From positions 62,001 through 126,000 of the forward strand of contig NZ_JAMOZL010000015.1 of assembly GCF_023667495.1 (NCBI RefSeq): a stretch of 64,000 nt of DNA. Reading direction: 5' to 3'. Position 1 is the first letter of the stretch; each line of letters opens with the position of its first letter. This DNA is from Dyadobacter sp. MSC1_007. Lineage in GTDB: Bacteria; Bacteroidota; Bacteroidia; Cytophagales; Spirosomataceae. Below are positions 34,365 to 43,718 of this stretch, one piece after another. The notes below the pieces were generated by a model. The model did not search any database, was not told where the DNA came from, and saw only the letters and a list, made by a program, of their open reading frames with translations. The position numbers and the translations under genes are program-made.

Positions 34365-37300
34365 ATGAAGAAACCGTTACGATTAATTTTGTTCATCCTG
34401 GCCATCTCGGGCATATCGTACCCCGGATATTCCCAGTTGCTCGCTGCAATCGGAAAGCAGCGAACCATGCCCACTCAACCGTCGACCAAGAGCCTTAAAC
34501 TCGCATTACAAGAATTCAAAACGCATTATAAAGTCGACATCCTGTATTTCGACAGCGTAGTAGAAGGTTACGAAGTGCCGGTAACCAAACTTGCATTTGA
34601 GTCGACCGCAGACAAAACGCTGGCCAGCATGCTGAAACCGCTCGGCCTTCAATACAAAAAATCAAAAACAGGTGGGTACATTATTGTTAAACCCGCCAAG
34701 GTAAATGTGAAGGAGCCAAATGTCCCGATCCTGAATACGGCTAACCAAACCGGTCAGGAGCCCCTTCAAGGGTATTCACTCACCGACCTGTTTGCAAGCG
34801 CACCTTCCACAGCGGAGGTTTCAGCTGAAATAGTGCTTAAAGGGAAGGTTTCGGACGAAAAAGGCCAGGGATTGCCAGGTGTGAGTGTGGTTATAAAAGG
34901 TACACAACGCGGGACGATTACCGACGAAGAAGGACGGTTTAAAGTAGAAGTAGCCGATAAGGAGGCGATTCTGGTGTTTTCGTTCGTAGGGTTCTTATCA
35001 CAGGAAATAAGCGTCGGCAACAAAACGAGTTTGGAAGTAGCGCTCGTCTCAGATACCAAATCGCTCGAAGAGATGGTGGTAACCGGTTATAGCTCGCAAA
35101 AGAAGTCGCTGATGACAGGTTCGGTGGCTACGATGAATGTGAGCGAGGAAATGCAGACCATCCCGACCACCTCGACGGGTAATTTATTGTCCGGAAAGCT
35201 CGCGGGGGTCAATATCGGAACTCCTAATGGTATCCCCGGTACCAATCCTGCTATCAGCATAAGGACCGGATCTTCACTCAACGCCCAGCCGGTGACTTTT
35301 GTAATAGATGGTATTATCCGGGAAGCTTCCGATTTCAATAATCTCAGTCCTAATGAAATCGAAACGATTACAGTACTTAAAGATGCGGCTTCGGCTGCAA
35401 TTTACGGTTCGCGATCGGCCGGAGGTGTTTTGCTCGTCACTACAAAACGCGGTAAGGCAGGCAAGACCTCATTCAATTACTCTTTCAATACCGGCTTTGA
35501 TACCAGGACCAAAAATGCATCTCTTACCAGTGCTGTGCAGGCCGGGGAACTTTACAATCGCATTAACGGCACCACAGACCCGGCAGGTTGGGCATGGACT
35601 CAGGCCGATTTGGACCATTACAAAGGCATTGACAACGGATGGGGATATGACCAGCTGGAATCGGTCTGGCGTAACCCTTCCACTTCCCAGCATAATCTGA
35701 GCGTAACGGGCGGAAGTGAGAAGGTCCGGTATTTTGCGGGCGCCTCCTATGTGAAGCAGAACGGCTTTTTGAAACCATTGACTTACGACAAATACAATAT
35801 CCGTCTCAATGCAACGATCGACGCGACGAAAGACCTGCAATTCTTCGTCGGTATGGGATTGAGCAACAACCTTCAGGGGAATATCACCTGGGAAGGACCG
35901 CAATCGCTTTACCGAAAATTGCTTGTATGGCAACCCGACCAGCCGGTTTATACTGACGGCGGGAAACTGGTCGATTACGGATGGATCGCCAACGTGGGTG
36001 CGACGGTTAACGGGCATGGAGGTTATGACAAAGCTAATTTCCTCTCACCACAGATCGTGCTGAATGCAACCTATCAGGTTCCGGCCATCAAAGGATTGAG
36101 TGCCAAAGTCGCTTATAGCAAAAATTACGGATATTCCCGGAGGAAGGTTTTTCAGAAAAGCTATCTGATGAATATCATGAAGCGTGATCCGAACAATAAG
36201 CACATCATCTACACCGATGATGCGAGTATTGTTGGTAGTAAGCCTTCAACAAATATCTCAAAGGATTACCTGCGAACCGACGTTTCCTGGAATCAGAACT
36301 ACCAGCTCGATCTTCAATTAAACTACGAAAATACCTTCAATGACGTCCACCACGTGCAGGGAACGCTGGTTTATGAAAAGGCCGAAATCGATCTTAGTGG
36401 AATTTATGCAGGACGTGAAACCTTTCCGGTTTATACGACCGACCAGTGGTGGGCGGCCAGCAGCACCCGCGCCGACGATTATGGCGGTGGCAGTTCTGAT
36501 TTCACCATCGGGCGGGCGTCCTATATCGGACAGCTGAATTATGACTATGACGAAAAATACCTTGCGACATTCTCCTTCCGCAAGGATGGCTCGATGAATT
36601 TTGCCCCCGACAAAAGATGGGGATTTTTCCCTGCGGCAGCCCTCGGATGGGTGATTTCGAAGGAATCCTTCTTTCCCGAATCATCGGGGATCGATAACCT
36701 CAAACTACGCCTATCGGCCGGATTGACAGGAAACGATGCCGTGGGCGGATGGCAATGGCAGGAGTCATACAAGCAGGGAACCTCGGCCTATTTCGGGACC
36801 GATGGCAAAACAGCTACCGGCATTACCTACGGATCGGTAGTGAACCCCAACCTGACGTGGGAGAAAGCATTGACCTACAACGCAGGAGCGGATATCACAT
36901 TTTTGAAAAACTGGACTGCAACCGCGGAATACTGGAAAAGGAGATCCTACGATATCCTGGGATCCAGAACTCAATCCGTACCGCCGACATTCAGTCTTAA
37001 CCTGCCGCCCGAAAACTACGGGGTGATCAAAGCACAGGGATTTGATCTCAGCCTTGGTTATGCAAGTCCAAAGAAAGAATTAACCTACTACGGCAATTTG
37101 ACCGCTTCTTACGGCTGGAACAAGGTCGTTACGCAGGATTACGCTCAAAATGCCCAGCAAATCGATATTCCGACCGGCAGGTCTATGACAGTGATCAGAG
37201 GACTTCAGTTCGACCAGATTATCCGCACCCAGGCACAGCTCGACCAGTTCAACAGCGAACATAAGGGATATACCCACAATGGTATCTCGCCTCAGCTCGG

Positions 37301-37853
37301 AATGATGACTTATAAGGACCTGAGCGGTCCGCAAGGCACGCCCGACGGCATTATCGATACTTACGACCGTGTTGTGATCAAAGCGAGCAACTTTCCGATC
37401 GTGTATGGTCTCAACCTGGGCGGAAGCTGGAAAGGTTTCAGTGTGGACCTGATGTTCAATGGAAATCTCAAACAAAAGAAATCGTTTCAGGACCTGGCAG
37501 GCGGCGTGGAGTGGAACCGGATGTATTCAGGATGGTATGACGACAGCTGGACGCCCGAAAGTCCCGACGCCACGCTGCCAAAGAGAATATCAGCGACGCA
37601 ATCCAACACCTATGGAGCAGTATCCTCGTACTGGTTCCGGAACGCAGGTTTCGCAAGGTTGAAGTACCTGACCGTCGGCTACACAGTTCCTCCTCGCCTT
37701 TACAACAAAGCACTGGAAAGTGTGAAAGTCTACTTCTCGGGAACCAACCTTCTGAACCTCACCAATTTCTCGTACTACGACCCTGAAATTGGCGATGGCA
37801 TGTCTTACCCGATCATGCGGAGCTTCAACTTTGGTATAAATGTCACATTCTGA
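34365..37853 (+). CDS. SusC/RagA-type TonB-dependent transducer
   Basis: 1,162 residues. Signal peptide (about 1-23), STN signalling domain (about 45-115, LKLALQEFKTHYKVDILYF), carboxypeptidase-regulatory domain (about 155-240, GKVSDEKGQGLPGVSVVIKG), the SusC signature and TonB-dependent plug (about 245-370, with FVIDGIIRE and EIETITVLKDAASAAIYGSR) and a 22-strand barrel to the C-terminal phenylalanine (SFNFGINVTF). It imports an oligosaccharide with its SusD lid; the STN domain also reports ligand to FecR. Next to SusD (18 bp) and a melibiase-like enzyme, a galactose-containing glycan is a reasonable guess. Confidence 0.95.
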   Translation: MKKPLRLILFILAISGISYPGYSQLLAAIGKQRTMPTQPSTKSLKLALQEFKTHYKVDILYFDSVVEGYEVPVTKLAFESTADKTLASMLKPLGLQYKKSKTGGYIIVKPAKVNVKEPNVPILNTANQTGQEPLQGYSLTDLFASAPSTAEVSAEIVLKGKVSDEKGQGLPGVSVVIKGTQRGTITDEEGRFKVEVADKEAILVFSFVGFLSQEISVGNKTSLEVALVSDTKSLEEMVVTGYSSQKKSLMTGSVATMNVSEEMQTIPTTSTGNLLSGKLAGVNIGTPNGIPGTNPAISIRTGSSLNAQPVTFVIDGIIREASDFNNLSPNEIETITVLKDAASAAIYGSRSAGGVLLVTTKRGKAGKTSFNYSFNTGFDTRTKNASLTSAVQAGELYNRINGTTDPAGWAWTQADLDHYKGIDNGWGYDQLESVWRNPSTSQHNLSVTGGSEKVRYFAGASYVKQNGFLKPLTYDKYNIRLNATIDATKDLQFFVGMGLSNNLQGNITWEGPQSLYRKLLVWQPDQPVYTDGGKLVDYGWIANVGATVNGHGGYDKANFLSPQIVLNATYQVPAIKGLSAKVAYSKNYGYSRRKVFQKSYLMNIMKRDPNNKHIIYTDDASIVGSKPSTNISKDYLRTDVSWNQNYQLDLQLNYENTFNDVHHVQGTLVYEKAEIDLSGIYAGRETFPVYTTDQWWAASSTRADDYGGGSSDFTIGRASYIGQLNYDYDEKYLATFSFRKDGSMNFAPDKRWGFFPAAALGWVISKESFFPESSGIDNLKLRLSAGLTGNDAVGGWQWQESYKQGTSAYFGTDGKTATGITYGSVVNPNLTWEKALTYNAGADITFLKNWTATAEYWKRRSYDILGSRTQSVPPTFSLNLPPENYGVIKAQGFDLSLGYASPKKELTYYGNLTASYGWNKVVTQDYAQNAQQIDIPTGRSMTVIRGLQFDQIIRTQAQLDQFNSEHKGYTHNGISPQLGMMTYKDLSGPQGTPDGIIDTYDRVVIKASNFPIVYGLNLGGSWKGFSVDLMFNGNLKQKKSFQDLAGGVEWNRMYSGWYDDSWTPESPDATLPKRISATQSNTYGAVSSYWFRNAGFARLKYLTVGYTVPPRLYNKALESVKVYFSGTNLLNLTNFSYYDPEIGDGMSYPIMRSFNFGINVTF

Positions 37854-37871
37854 CCCATTTAAAAGATATCA

Positions 37872-39680
37872 ATGATGCGTATTACCATAAAAAATATCCT
37901 GGTCACATCTTTTTGCCTCACAGCGATGACGCTGCCACAGGCTTGTGAACCCAATCTCGATTACGCCAATACCAGTGCGATCAACCCGGACAACGTTTGG
38001 AACGATGAAAAGTTAATCAGTGCATTTTTGTCGGATATTCACGGCAATATGTTGCCGGGCTGGCCTGTAAATGGCGATGCCACTGATGAAGGCATGAATG
38101 CGCCTGGTTCGATGAGTAGCTATCTGAGAGGCATTATCAGTGTCGCGTCAACCGGACAAAATCTTTCTTATACCAATATCGACAAGATCAATTTCCTGCT
38201 TGACCGTTTGCCGACCGTTTCTTCAACTGTGGTTTCGGAGGAAAAGAAGAAACAAATGGCCGGGCAGGCGCTTTTTTGGCGGGCATGGGATTACTTCGGG
38301 AAAGTGTCCACGTTTGGCGGCGTGCCACTGATATTGAAACCACAGGATCCTTTGAACCGTGAGGCGCTTTTTGTCCCCAGAAATAAAACATCTGAATGCA
38401 TCACCCAGATCATTGCTGACCTCGATCTGGCAATTGCATCCCTGCCCGACCAATGGGATAATGCCAATTATGGACGGATCGATAAGGGTGCCGCCATGGC
38501 TTTCAAAGGTAAAGTGCTGCTCTGGTATGCAAGCCCGCTGTTTAACCCGACTGGTGATGTGGCAAGATGGCAAAAGGCTTACGACGCCAACAAAGCGGCC
38601 GTTGATTTTCTGAAATCGCAGGGAAAAGGCCTTTTGAGCACATATGGACAAATATGGAAGCAGGAGCGCAACAAGGAGGTAATTATGGTCAATCAGTTTT
38701 CTTACCCCGATCATCCCTTTAATCAGGCAGGTATTCGTCCTCAGCCATTAACCAAGGACGCCGCCAATAACAACCAGCCGGTGCTTTCCTTGCTCAATGC
38801 ATATCCCAAAAAAGACGGCTCGCCCATGCAGTTTGATGTCGCGAAACTTGCCAGCGACCCGGCTTACAATGAGCAGTATCTGACTGATTTCGTCACCAAT
38901 CGCGACGACCGTTTTTATGCAACTATTTTCACCGGCGGAACCCCCTATCCGACCCCTGACCTTCCGGCAGGTACAAAATACTGGAGTGCATGGCGAAAAA
39001 TCGCCGACGCTGCATCACCGGGTGGGGTAAAATACCTTTCATTGGCGGCAGACCAAATGGGCGTGACGATCGGCGCGGGTGTTTCTGGTTTTTTCGCGAT
39101 CAAAGGTCTGGATAATACATTGATCAAAACCTTAATCGGTAATGCAGCGACCGACTGGGTTGAGATCCGCTTTGCCGAAGTGCTGATGAACTACGGAGAG
39201 GCCGCTAACGAGGTAGGCAAATCCGAAGAGGCATTGCAGGTGTTGAAGGACATCCGCGCCCGTGCGGGAATTATACCGGGTACATCGGGAAAATACGGGA
39301 TCACCGCCGCCACCCAGGCAGAAATGCGTGAAGCATACATGGCCGAGCGTTTTGTGGAATTTGCATTTGAAAATAAGAGATGGGGCGACTTACGCAGATG
39401 GAAGCGGTTCGATGTCATTAACAAACTCGGTTTCCGACACGGGATTTACTTCGTATTGAAGGATGGCCAGAAAATTGATTGGACGGATGATCTTTCAGAT
39501 CCAGCGGTCCGTAAGAAGTTTACAGCCGTGTACATCGACAATCTGGACGGTGACCCTCAATTTAAGTTCAACCTGGATTTAAACCACTGGTTTTACCCGA
39601 TCAGCCAGCCGAACCTGGACGCAAGTGCTCCATTGAAGCAGAATGCAGAATGGGGCGGGCCATTTAACCCTTTGGATTAA
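37872..39680 (+). CDS. SusD/RagB family glycan-binding lipoprotein
   Basis: 602 residues. Lipobox LPQAC (Cys25), then the SusD fold of TPR-like helices: AGQALFWRAWDYFGKVSTFGGVPL (about 127-150), SLPDQW, GRIDKGAAMAFKGKVLLWYASPL, and the C-terminal RFVEFAFENKRWGDLRRWK segment with the final PISQPNLDASAPLKQN. It forms the outer lid of the SusC transporter and captures glycan at the cell surface. Followed by a terminator. Confidence 0.95.
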   Translation: MMRITIKNILVTSFCLTAMTLPQACEPNLDYANTSAINPDNVWNDEKLISAFLSDIHGNMLPGWPVNGDATDEGMNAPGSMSSYLRGIISVASTGQNLSYTNIDKINFLLDRLPTVSSTVVSEEKKKQMAGQALFWRAWDYFGKVSTFGGVPLILKPQDPLNREALFVPRNKTSECITQIIADLDLAIASLPDQWDNANYGRIDKGAAMAFKGKVLLWYASPLFNPTGDVARWQKAYDANKAAVDFLKSQGKGLLSTYGQIWKQERNKEVIMVNQFSYPDHPFNQAGIRPQPLTKDAANNNQPVLSLLNAYPKKDGSPMQFDVAKLASDPAYNEQYLTDFVTNRDDRFYATIFTGGTPYPTPDLPAGTKYWSAWRKIADAASPGGVKYLSLAADQMGVTIGAGVSGFFAIKGLDNTLIKTLIGNAATDWVEIRFAEVLMNYGEAANEVGKSEEALQVLKDIRARAGIIPGTSGKYGITAATQAEMREAYMAERFVEFAFENKRWGDLRRWKRFDVINKLGFRHGIYFVLKDGQKIDWTDDLSDPAVRKKFTAVYIDNLDGDPQFKFNLDLNHWFYPISQPNLDASAPLKQNAEWGGPFNPLD

Positions 39681-39698
39681 TATGCTTTAAAGTGTTCC

Positions 39699-39744
39699 AA
39701 CAGCGATGATAACAGTTCGAAAGAGTTAGTATCATCGCTGTTTT
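39699..39744 (+). terminator. Intrinsic terminator after susD
   Basis: Stem AACAGCGATGATA (39699-39711) with TATCATCGCTGTT (39730-39742), followed by TTCG. Ends the sigma-FecR-SusC-SusD unit. Confidence 0.8.
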
Positions 39745-39813
39745 CGTGAAGTTTCGCTGGCCCGTGATCTATCGGGGCTTTTTTACGATTTTTGTCAGTA
39801 ACTGATCTCAAAT

Positions 39814-42090
39814 ATGCATTTCCTATTTTCCAAGACCCTTATTTTCAGTTTTCTTATCCTAATGCTTGCCCGCTATTCCTATGCGCAGCATGATTTCAGC
39901 ACCAATTATTTCAAAATCCACATTAACAACAAAGGGTGGATTACGAGTATGAAAAATGTGACGAGAAAGGCCGGGCAGCGCGAATTTAGTCCCGCAGACA
40001 AGCCGTCACCTCTCCTGTCTCTTTTCGACAGTAAAAAACAGAAGCATTACCAACCAGTAAAAGCTGTTTATAACAAAGCCAAACACACTTATACGTTGCA
40101 ATATCCCAATGGTTCGGTGGCTACTGTATCATTGGTTTCCCACGAAAAATATTTCAAACTTACATTACAATCTCTGCAACCTCGCAACGGCATCGATAAC
40201 GTACAATGGGGCGCTTATCACACTAATATTGATAACCTTTTCGGTGAAATTATCGGTGTAGCCCGCGATACCAGCGAGGCGGTCAATTATGCGATAGGAA
40301 TGCTGGCGCTCAACGACAATACTCTCGGCGGTACTTCCGAAACCATCGCGGATGCTGCTCCGTTTCAGTATATCATCCATAGCCCGAATCAAAGACAATA
40401 TCCGCTTCCATCTAACCTGCATGAAGGGCAGATGTTCCCTATCGGAGGCGATGGCATCAGCGATGTGGCCTTTTATGCGCACAAAGAACCATATTACCGG
40501 ATTTTATATGGCAATGCGGCCCAGATAGACGATAAGGGAAGAATCTCCATTGCGTACAATTCAAGGGACCGGGCTCCCCAGCGCGAGGTGTTCTTTTCGC
40601 TGATACCCAATATGACGGCCAATATCCCTAACCACTTGCAAGTGCAGCCGCTGCCGGGCATCGATTATGTAGGTTCATCAGTTGCGTTTTGGGGCAGCCC
40701 GGACAGCACCGCCCTGCTGGATGTCGTACAAAATATTGTGTTATCGGAAGGTTTGCCCTATCCGACGATCAATGGGAAATGGGTCAAAGATCCGGCCGCT
40801 TATGTTCCGGACCTCTTGACTGCGGGAAACCTGTACGATAGCATTGTACCCTACACGCACCGACTGGGATTCAAGGCCATCAGCCTTTACGATCAGGGCT
40901 TTATCAGGCCCGACCGCGGCAATGCTGGCTTTATTGACGGTAAGAATTTTGAAAAGAAACCCATAAAAATGGCGGCAGGAAATCTGCCGCACAAAGAATT
41001 TGCCGAGATGGCGAAGAAATACGGGATTATTATCGGCCGGACGCCCATTACGACGTCGCTCGCGCCGGGAACCAAAGACGCCAGCCCGTTCCCAAGCGAT
41101 AGTCTATGTTATCAGCAAAAACGATTACTGACTAAAAGTGTAGATCCGGCCGACACCATCATTCTGGTCAATGATCCCAAATATCTTGATGAGATCGCGA
41201 GTTGGGAAGGGCATTGCAAAAACCTGAATATGATTAAAATTGGAAAGGAGCTCATTCATTACCTCGGCGTTTCCGACAAAGCTCCTTACCGGCTCCTGAA
41301 TGTAAAGCGCGGTTATTGGAATACTACCACAGCCAGTCACGCAGCCGGCGATACCATTTACAAACTTCAGGTGACGATCAACTACGGATATGACGGACTG
41401 ATCCCGAATATGCAGTTGCAGGACAAAATAGCCGAGTATTATGCCACCATTTGCAAAGTCAATAATATAGCCTATTACGACTTCGATGGTCAGGAATTTT
41501 TATTCAACAATGGGCATGGTTATTATTCCGTCAAACGCTTTTTCCGCAAGATGTTTGAAAAGGCCAGGGAATTGGGCGTTCCCTACATCCGGTTCACCGG
41601 CTCTACCCTTTCGGAAGGGTCATGGCATTACCAGAGCGTGTGGAATGTTGGTGGTGGGAAAAATCTTTATGATGCTGAAACCAGGGAATGGGGCAGCGCT
41701 ACCAGCCAGGGAAAAGACCTCCGCGACGTGACATATGCCAACTTTTTCCCGTCCGGAATGGGCGGCAACTTCCCGATCAAGACAAACTCTACTGTGGCTC
41801 AATATGAGCACATTCAGGCAATATCGGTTGGAATAGGCTCCACTTACAGCCTTCAGATCAACCAGAAAGACGTGGAAAGCTGCCCGCAAAAGGACGCGAT
41901 TTTTAAGGCGATCAGAACATGGGAAAATGCACGGGCAGCAAATGCCTTCCCCCGGTGGATTAAAAAAGAACTTGCCAATCCCGCCAATCAGTTTCATTTA
42001 GAAGAACTCGGCAATAATACCTGGAAGCTCTATAAAACCGATCTGAACGGTAAGAATGGAAAGTTTTTCTGTTTACTTAAAGGTCACTAA
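39814..42090 (+). CDS. Large exported protein with barrel-like enzyme core, family not recognised
   Basis: 758 residues. Signal peptide (about 1-24, cleavage after SYA). An N-terminal beta-rich half (about 25-310; HINNKGWITSMKNVTRKAG, TYTLQYPNGSVATVSLVS) resembles the beta-sandwich that precedes glycoside hydrolase barrels. The second half has alternating strands and helices with acidic residues at strand ends (AISLYDQGF, AYYDFDGQEFLF, PYIRFTGSTLSEG), as in TIM-barrel hydrolases; YYDFDGQE near 555 is the best candidate for catalytic acids. I cannot assign a family. Position after SusD suggests it degrades the same glycan as the melibiase-like enzyme. Confidence 0.7.
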   Translation: MHFLFSKTLIFSFLILMLARYSYAQHDFSTNYFKIHINNKGWITSMKNVTRKAGQREFSPADKPSPLLSLFDSKKQKHYQPVKAVYNKAKHTYTLQYPNGSVATVSLVSHEKYFKLTLQSLQPRNGIDNVQWGAYHTNIDNLFGEIIGVARDTSEAVNYAIGMLALNDNTLGGTSETIADAAPFQYIIHSPNQRQYPLPSNLHEGQMFPIGGDGISDVAFYAHKEPYYRILYGNAAQIDDKGRISIAYNSRDRAPQREVFFSLIPNMTANIPNHLQVQPLPGIDYVGSSVAFWGSPDSTALLDVVQNIVLSEGLPYPTINGKWVKDPAAYVPDLLTAGNLYDSIVPYTHRLGFKAISLYDQGFIRPDRGNAGFIDGKNFEKKPIKMAAGNLPHKEFAEMAKKYGIIIGRTPITTSLAPGTKDASPFPSDSLCYQQKRLLTKSVDPADTIILVNDPKYLDEIASWEGHCKNLNMIKIGKELIHYLGVSDKAPYRLLNVKRGYWNTTTASHAAGDTIYKLQVTINYGYDGLIPNMQLQDKIAEYYATICKVNNIAYYDFDGQEFLFNNGHGYYSVKRFFRKMFEKARELGVPYIRFTGSTLSEGSWHYQSVWNVGGGKNLYDAETREWGSATSQGKDLRDVTYANFFPSGMGGNFPIKTNSTVAQYEHIQAISVGIGSTYSLQINQKDVESCPQKDAIFKAIRTWENARAANAFPRWIKKELANPANQFHLEELGNNTWKLYKTDLNGKNGKFFCLLKGH

Positions 42091-42147
42091 TTTTCTGAGA
42101 TTCAGAAACCTGTATCTGTGGGGATCGCGTATTTGTATTCATTTCTT

Positions 42148-42169
42148 AGCTACTTTTACAAAAGTAGCT
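42148..42169. promoter_or_regulatory. Inverted repeat before the GT-C-like gene
   Basis: AGCTACTTTT-AC-AAAAGTAGCT, perfect 10-bp arms with a 2-bp spacer, 41 bp before the next start. Could be an operator or a weak terminator of the preceding gene; no U-tract follows. Confidence 0.4.
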
Positions 42170-42209
42170 CCATTTATGAGTGATAGCCGATACGTTTCCT
42201 CACGATACT

Positions 42210-43718
42210 ATGAGTAGATTTACAAAAGCATTCCTCATTGCACTTCCCATTCTTGGTTGCGTCATCTGGTATCTTCTTAAAGTCTTTCAATTTCAAACCA
42301 GCCCGGAGCTTTACGATGACGGTATGGTCATTCTTCAACTCAGTAGAGGATGGTTGGAGGGGCGCCCGTTTCTCTTCGATACGATTTATGGCAACCATAC
42401 GCAACAGCACAACTACTATTTCATTCCTCTTGTAGGGATTTTAACCAAGCCGATGGGTGTTTACGGCCTTTTTATGGCGCACGTAATTCTTGTCGGCTTT
42501 TTTTTCTACAAGTGCTACCAAAGTTTCGCCCGGTTCAGCGTTTCCGAGCGCATCATGACCTGGCTTGCTGTACTTTTTTTTGCCTTTGGGCCAATGGCCT
42601 TTTATATCAATCTCGACTATTTTGGCTGGCATCCTGAGCACTACCTGATTCCATTGCTTTCCCTGCTTTCTTTAAGCCTGGCTGAACGTAAAAAGGGTAT
42701 GATCATGCTGTGGCTTTTGCTTACTTTTTTAGTGAAAGAATCTTCGGTTGTGTTGATATGTTGCCTTTTGCTATTTTGCTATGTGGTCGATTTAATCCTT
42801 CAAAATCCGGTTAAACATTGGTCACACTATATCATTAACAGGAGGAATTTAATTGTTACAGCTGTTTGTATCGTATTATTTTTAATGGGATTATGGTGGC
42901 TTTCTCATTTGAATGGACCCCGGCCTAGTCGTCTTAGCCAGGCATTTTCCCGTATACGTCCTGGCAAGACTTTATTGCTCTACATTGTATTTTCCTGCCT
43001 GGTTGGATTCCTCACGTTTTGTATAGGTTTACTACCTTTTATTCCCTGGCTTCGCCGGTTTCCCAGGAGGAAATTGATCATCGCAGTGCTTGCAGGTTGT
43101 TACACAATCTTATTGGTCATGTTTGCAACCGAGGCGTTGTTTTATTTCCCAGTCATCTATCCAGGAATTTCATACCCGGCCAGGATAGGCGGCCTATGGG
43201 GATTTATGTTAAGCGCATTTGTCTTTTTGAGCTACCGCTTAGCCCAATCGGGAGCCGTACCCGACCAAAAGGCATCGACCTGGATATTTACAGGTTGCGT
43301 GCTTCAATTCCTCTTCAGCCCATTCCTGGTGGCACACTTTTTCACCATTGAATCCAGGCCGAGCATTTTAAGTGATAATATTTCTTACTTAATAAAAACA
43401 CGTCTCGGACTCGATCCATACCCCGAAGGAACTCCCAGGCAACTTTATCAGCTGGCCAAAGAATTGCCGGCAGGATCGGAAGTGATTGTCCCTTTTAAAT
43501 ACACACGCTATTTCGAAAACGTTTATCCGAGTTACTGGGTGGATGATATCAAACCTCCCTCGCATATTCTTGGCAAACCATTGCTGTATGTATATGAAAA
43601 AGAATTGGTCAATAAAGGATCATATCACGAATTTCCCGGAAAGGATTACATCACGATCCCAAACGAGCATCTTTTAATATTAGCCGAATCAAGCTGGTAC
43701 AACTTGCAATTCAAATGA
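42210..43718 (+). CDS. Polytopic membrane protein, DUF2079-like (GT-C type)
   Basis: 502 residues from ATG 42210 (GTG 42180 is possible but puts a polar stretch before the first helix). About 11-12 hydrophobic helices. The first extracytoplasmic loop has ELYDDGMVILQLSRGWLEG with two acidic residues and then GNHTQQHNYYFIPL, and a later FGWHPEHYLIPLL; these D, H and HPE positions match DUF2079/GT-C proteins, which use lipid-linked sugars. The C-terminal about 110 residues are soluble (LAKELPAGSEVIVPFKYTRYF). Coupled by ATGA overlap to the methyltransferase/GT2 fusion, so the pair may make and use a polyprenyl-phosphate sugar. Confidence 0.78.
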   Translation: MSRFTKAFLIALPILGCVIWYLLKVFQFQTSPELYDDGMVILQLSRGWLEGRPFLFDTIYGNHTQQHNYYFIPLVGILTKPMGVYGLFMAHVILVGFFFYKCYQSFARFSVSERIMTWLAVLFFAFGPMAFYINLDYFGWHPEHYLIPLLSLLSLSLAERKKGMIMLWLLLTFLVKESSVVLICCLLLFCYVVDLILQNPVKHWSHYIINRRNLIVTAVCIVLFLMGLWWLSHLNGPRPSRLSQAFSRIRPGKTLLLYIVFSCLVGFLTFCIGLLPFIPWLRRFPRRKLIIAVLAGCYTILLVMFATEALFYFPVIYPGISYPARIGGLWGFMLSAFVFLSYRLAQSGAVPDQKASTWIFTGCVLQFLFSPFLVAHFFTIESRPSILSDNISYLIKTRLGLDPYPEGTPRQLYQLAKELPAGSEVIVPFKYTRYFENVYPSYWVDDIKPPSHILGKPLLYVYEKELVNKGSYHEFPGKDYITIPNEHLLILAESSWYNLQFK

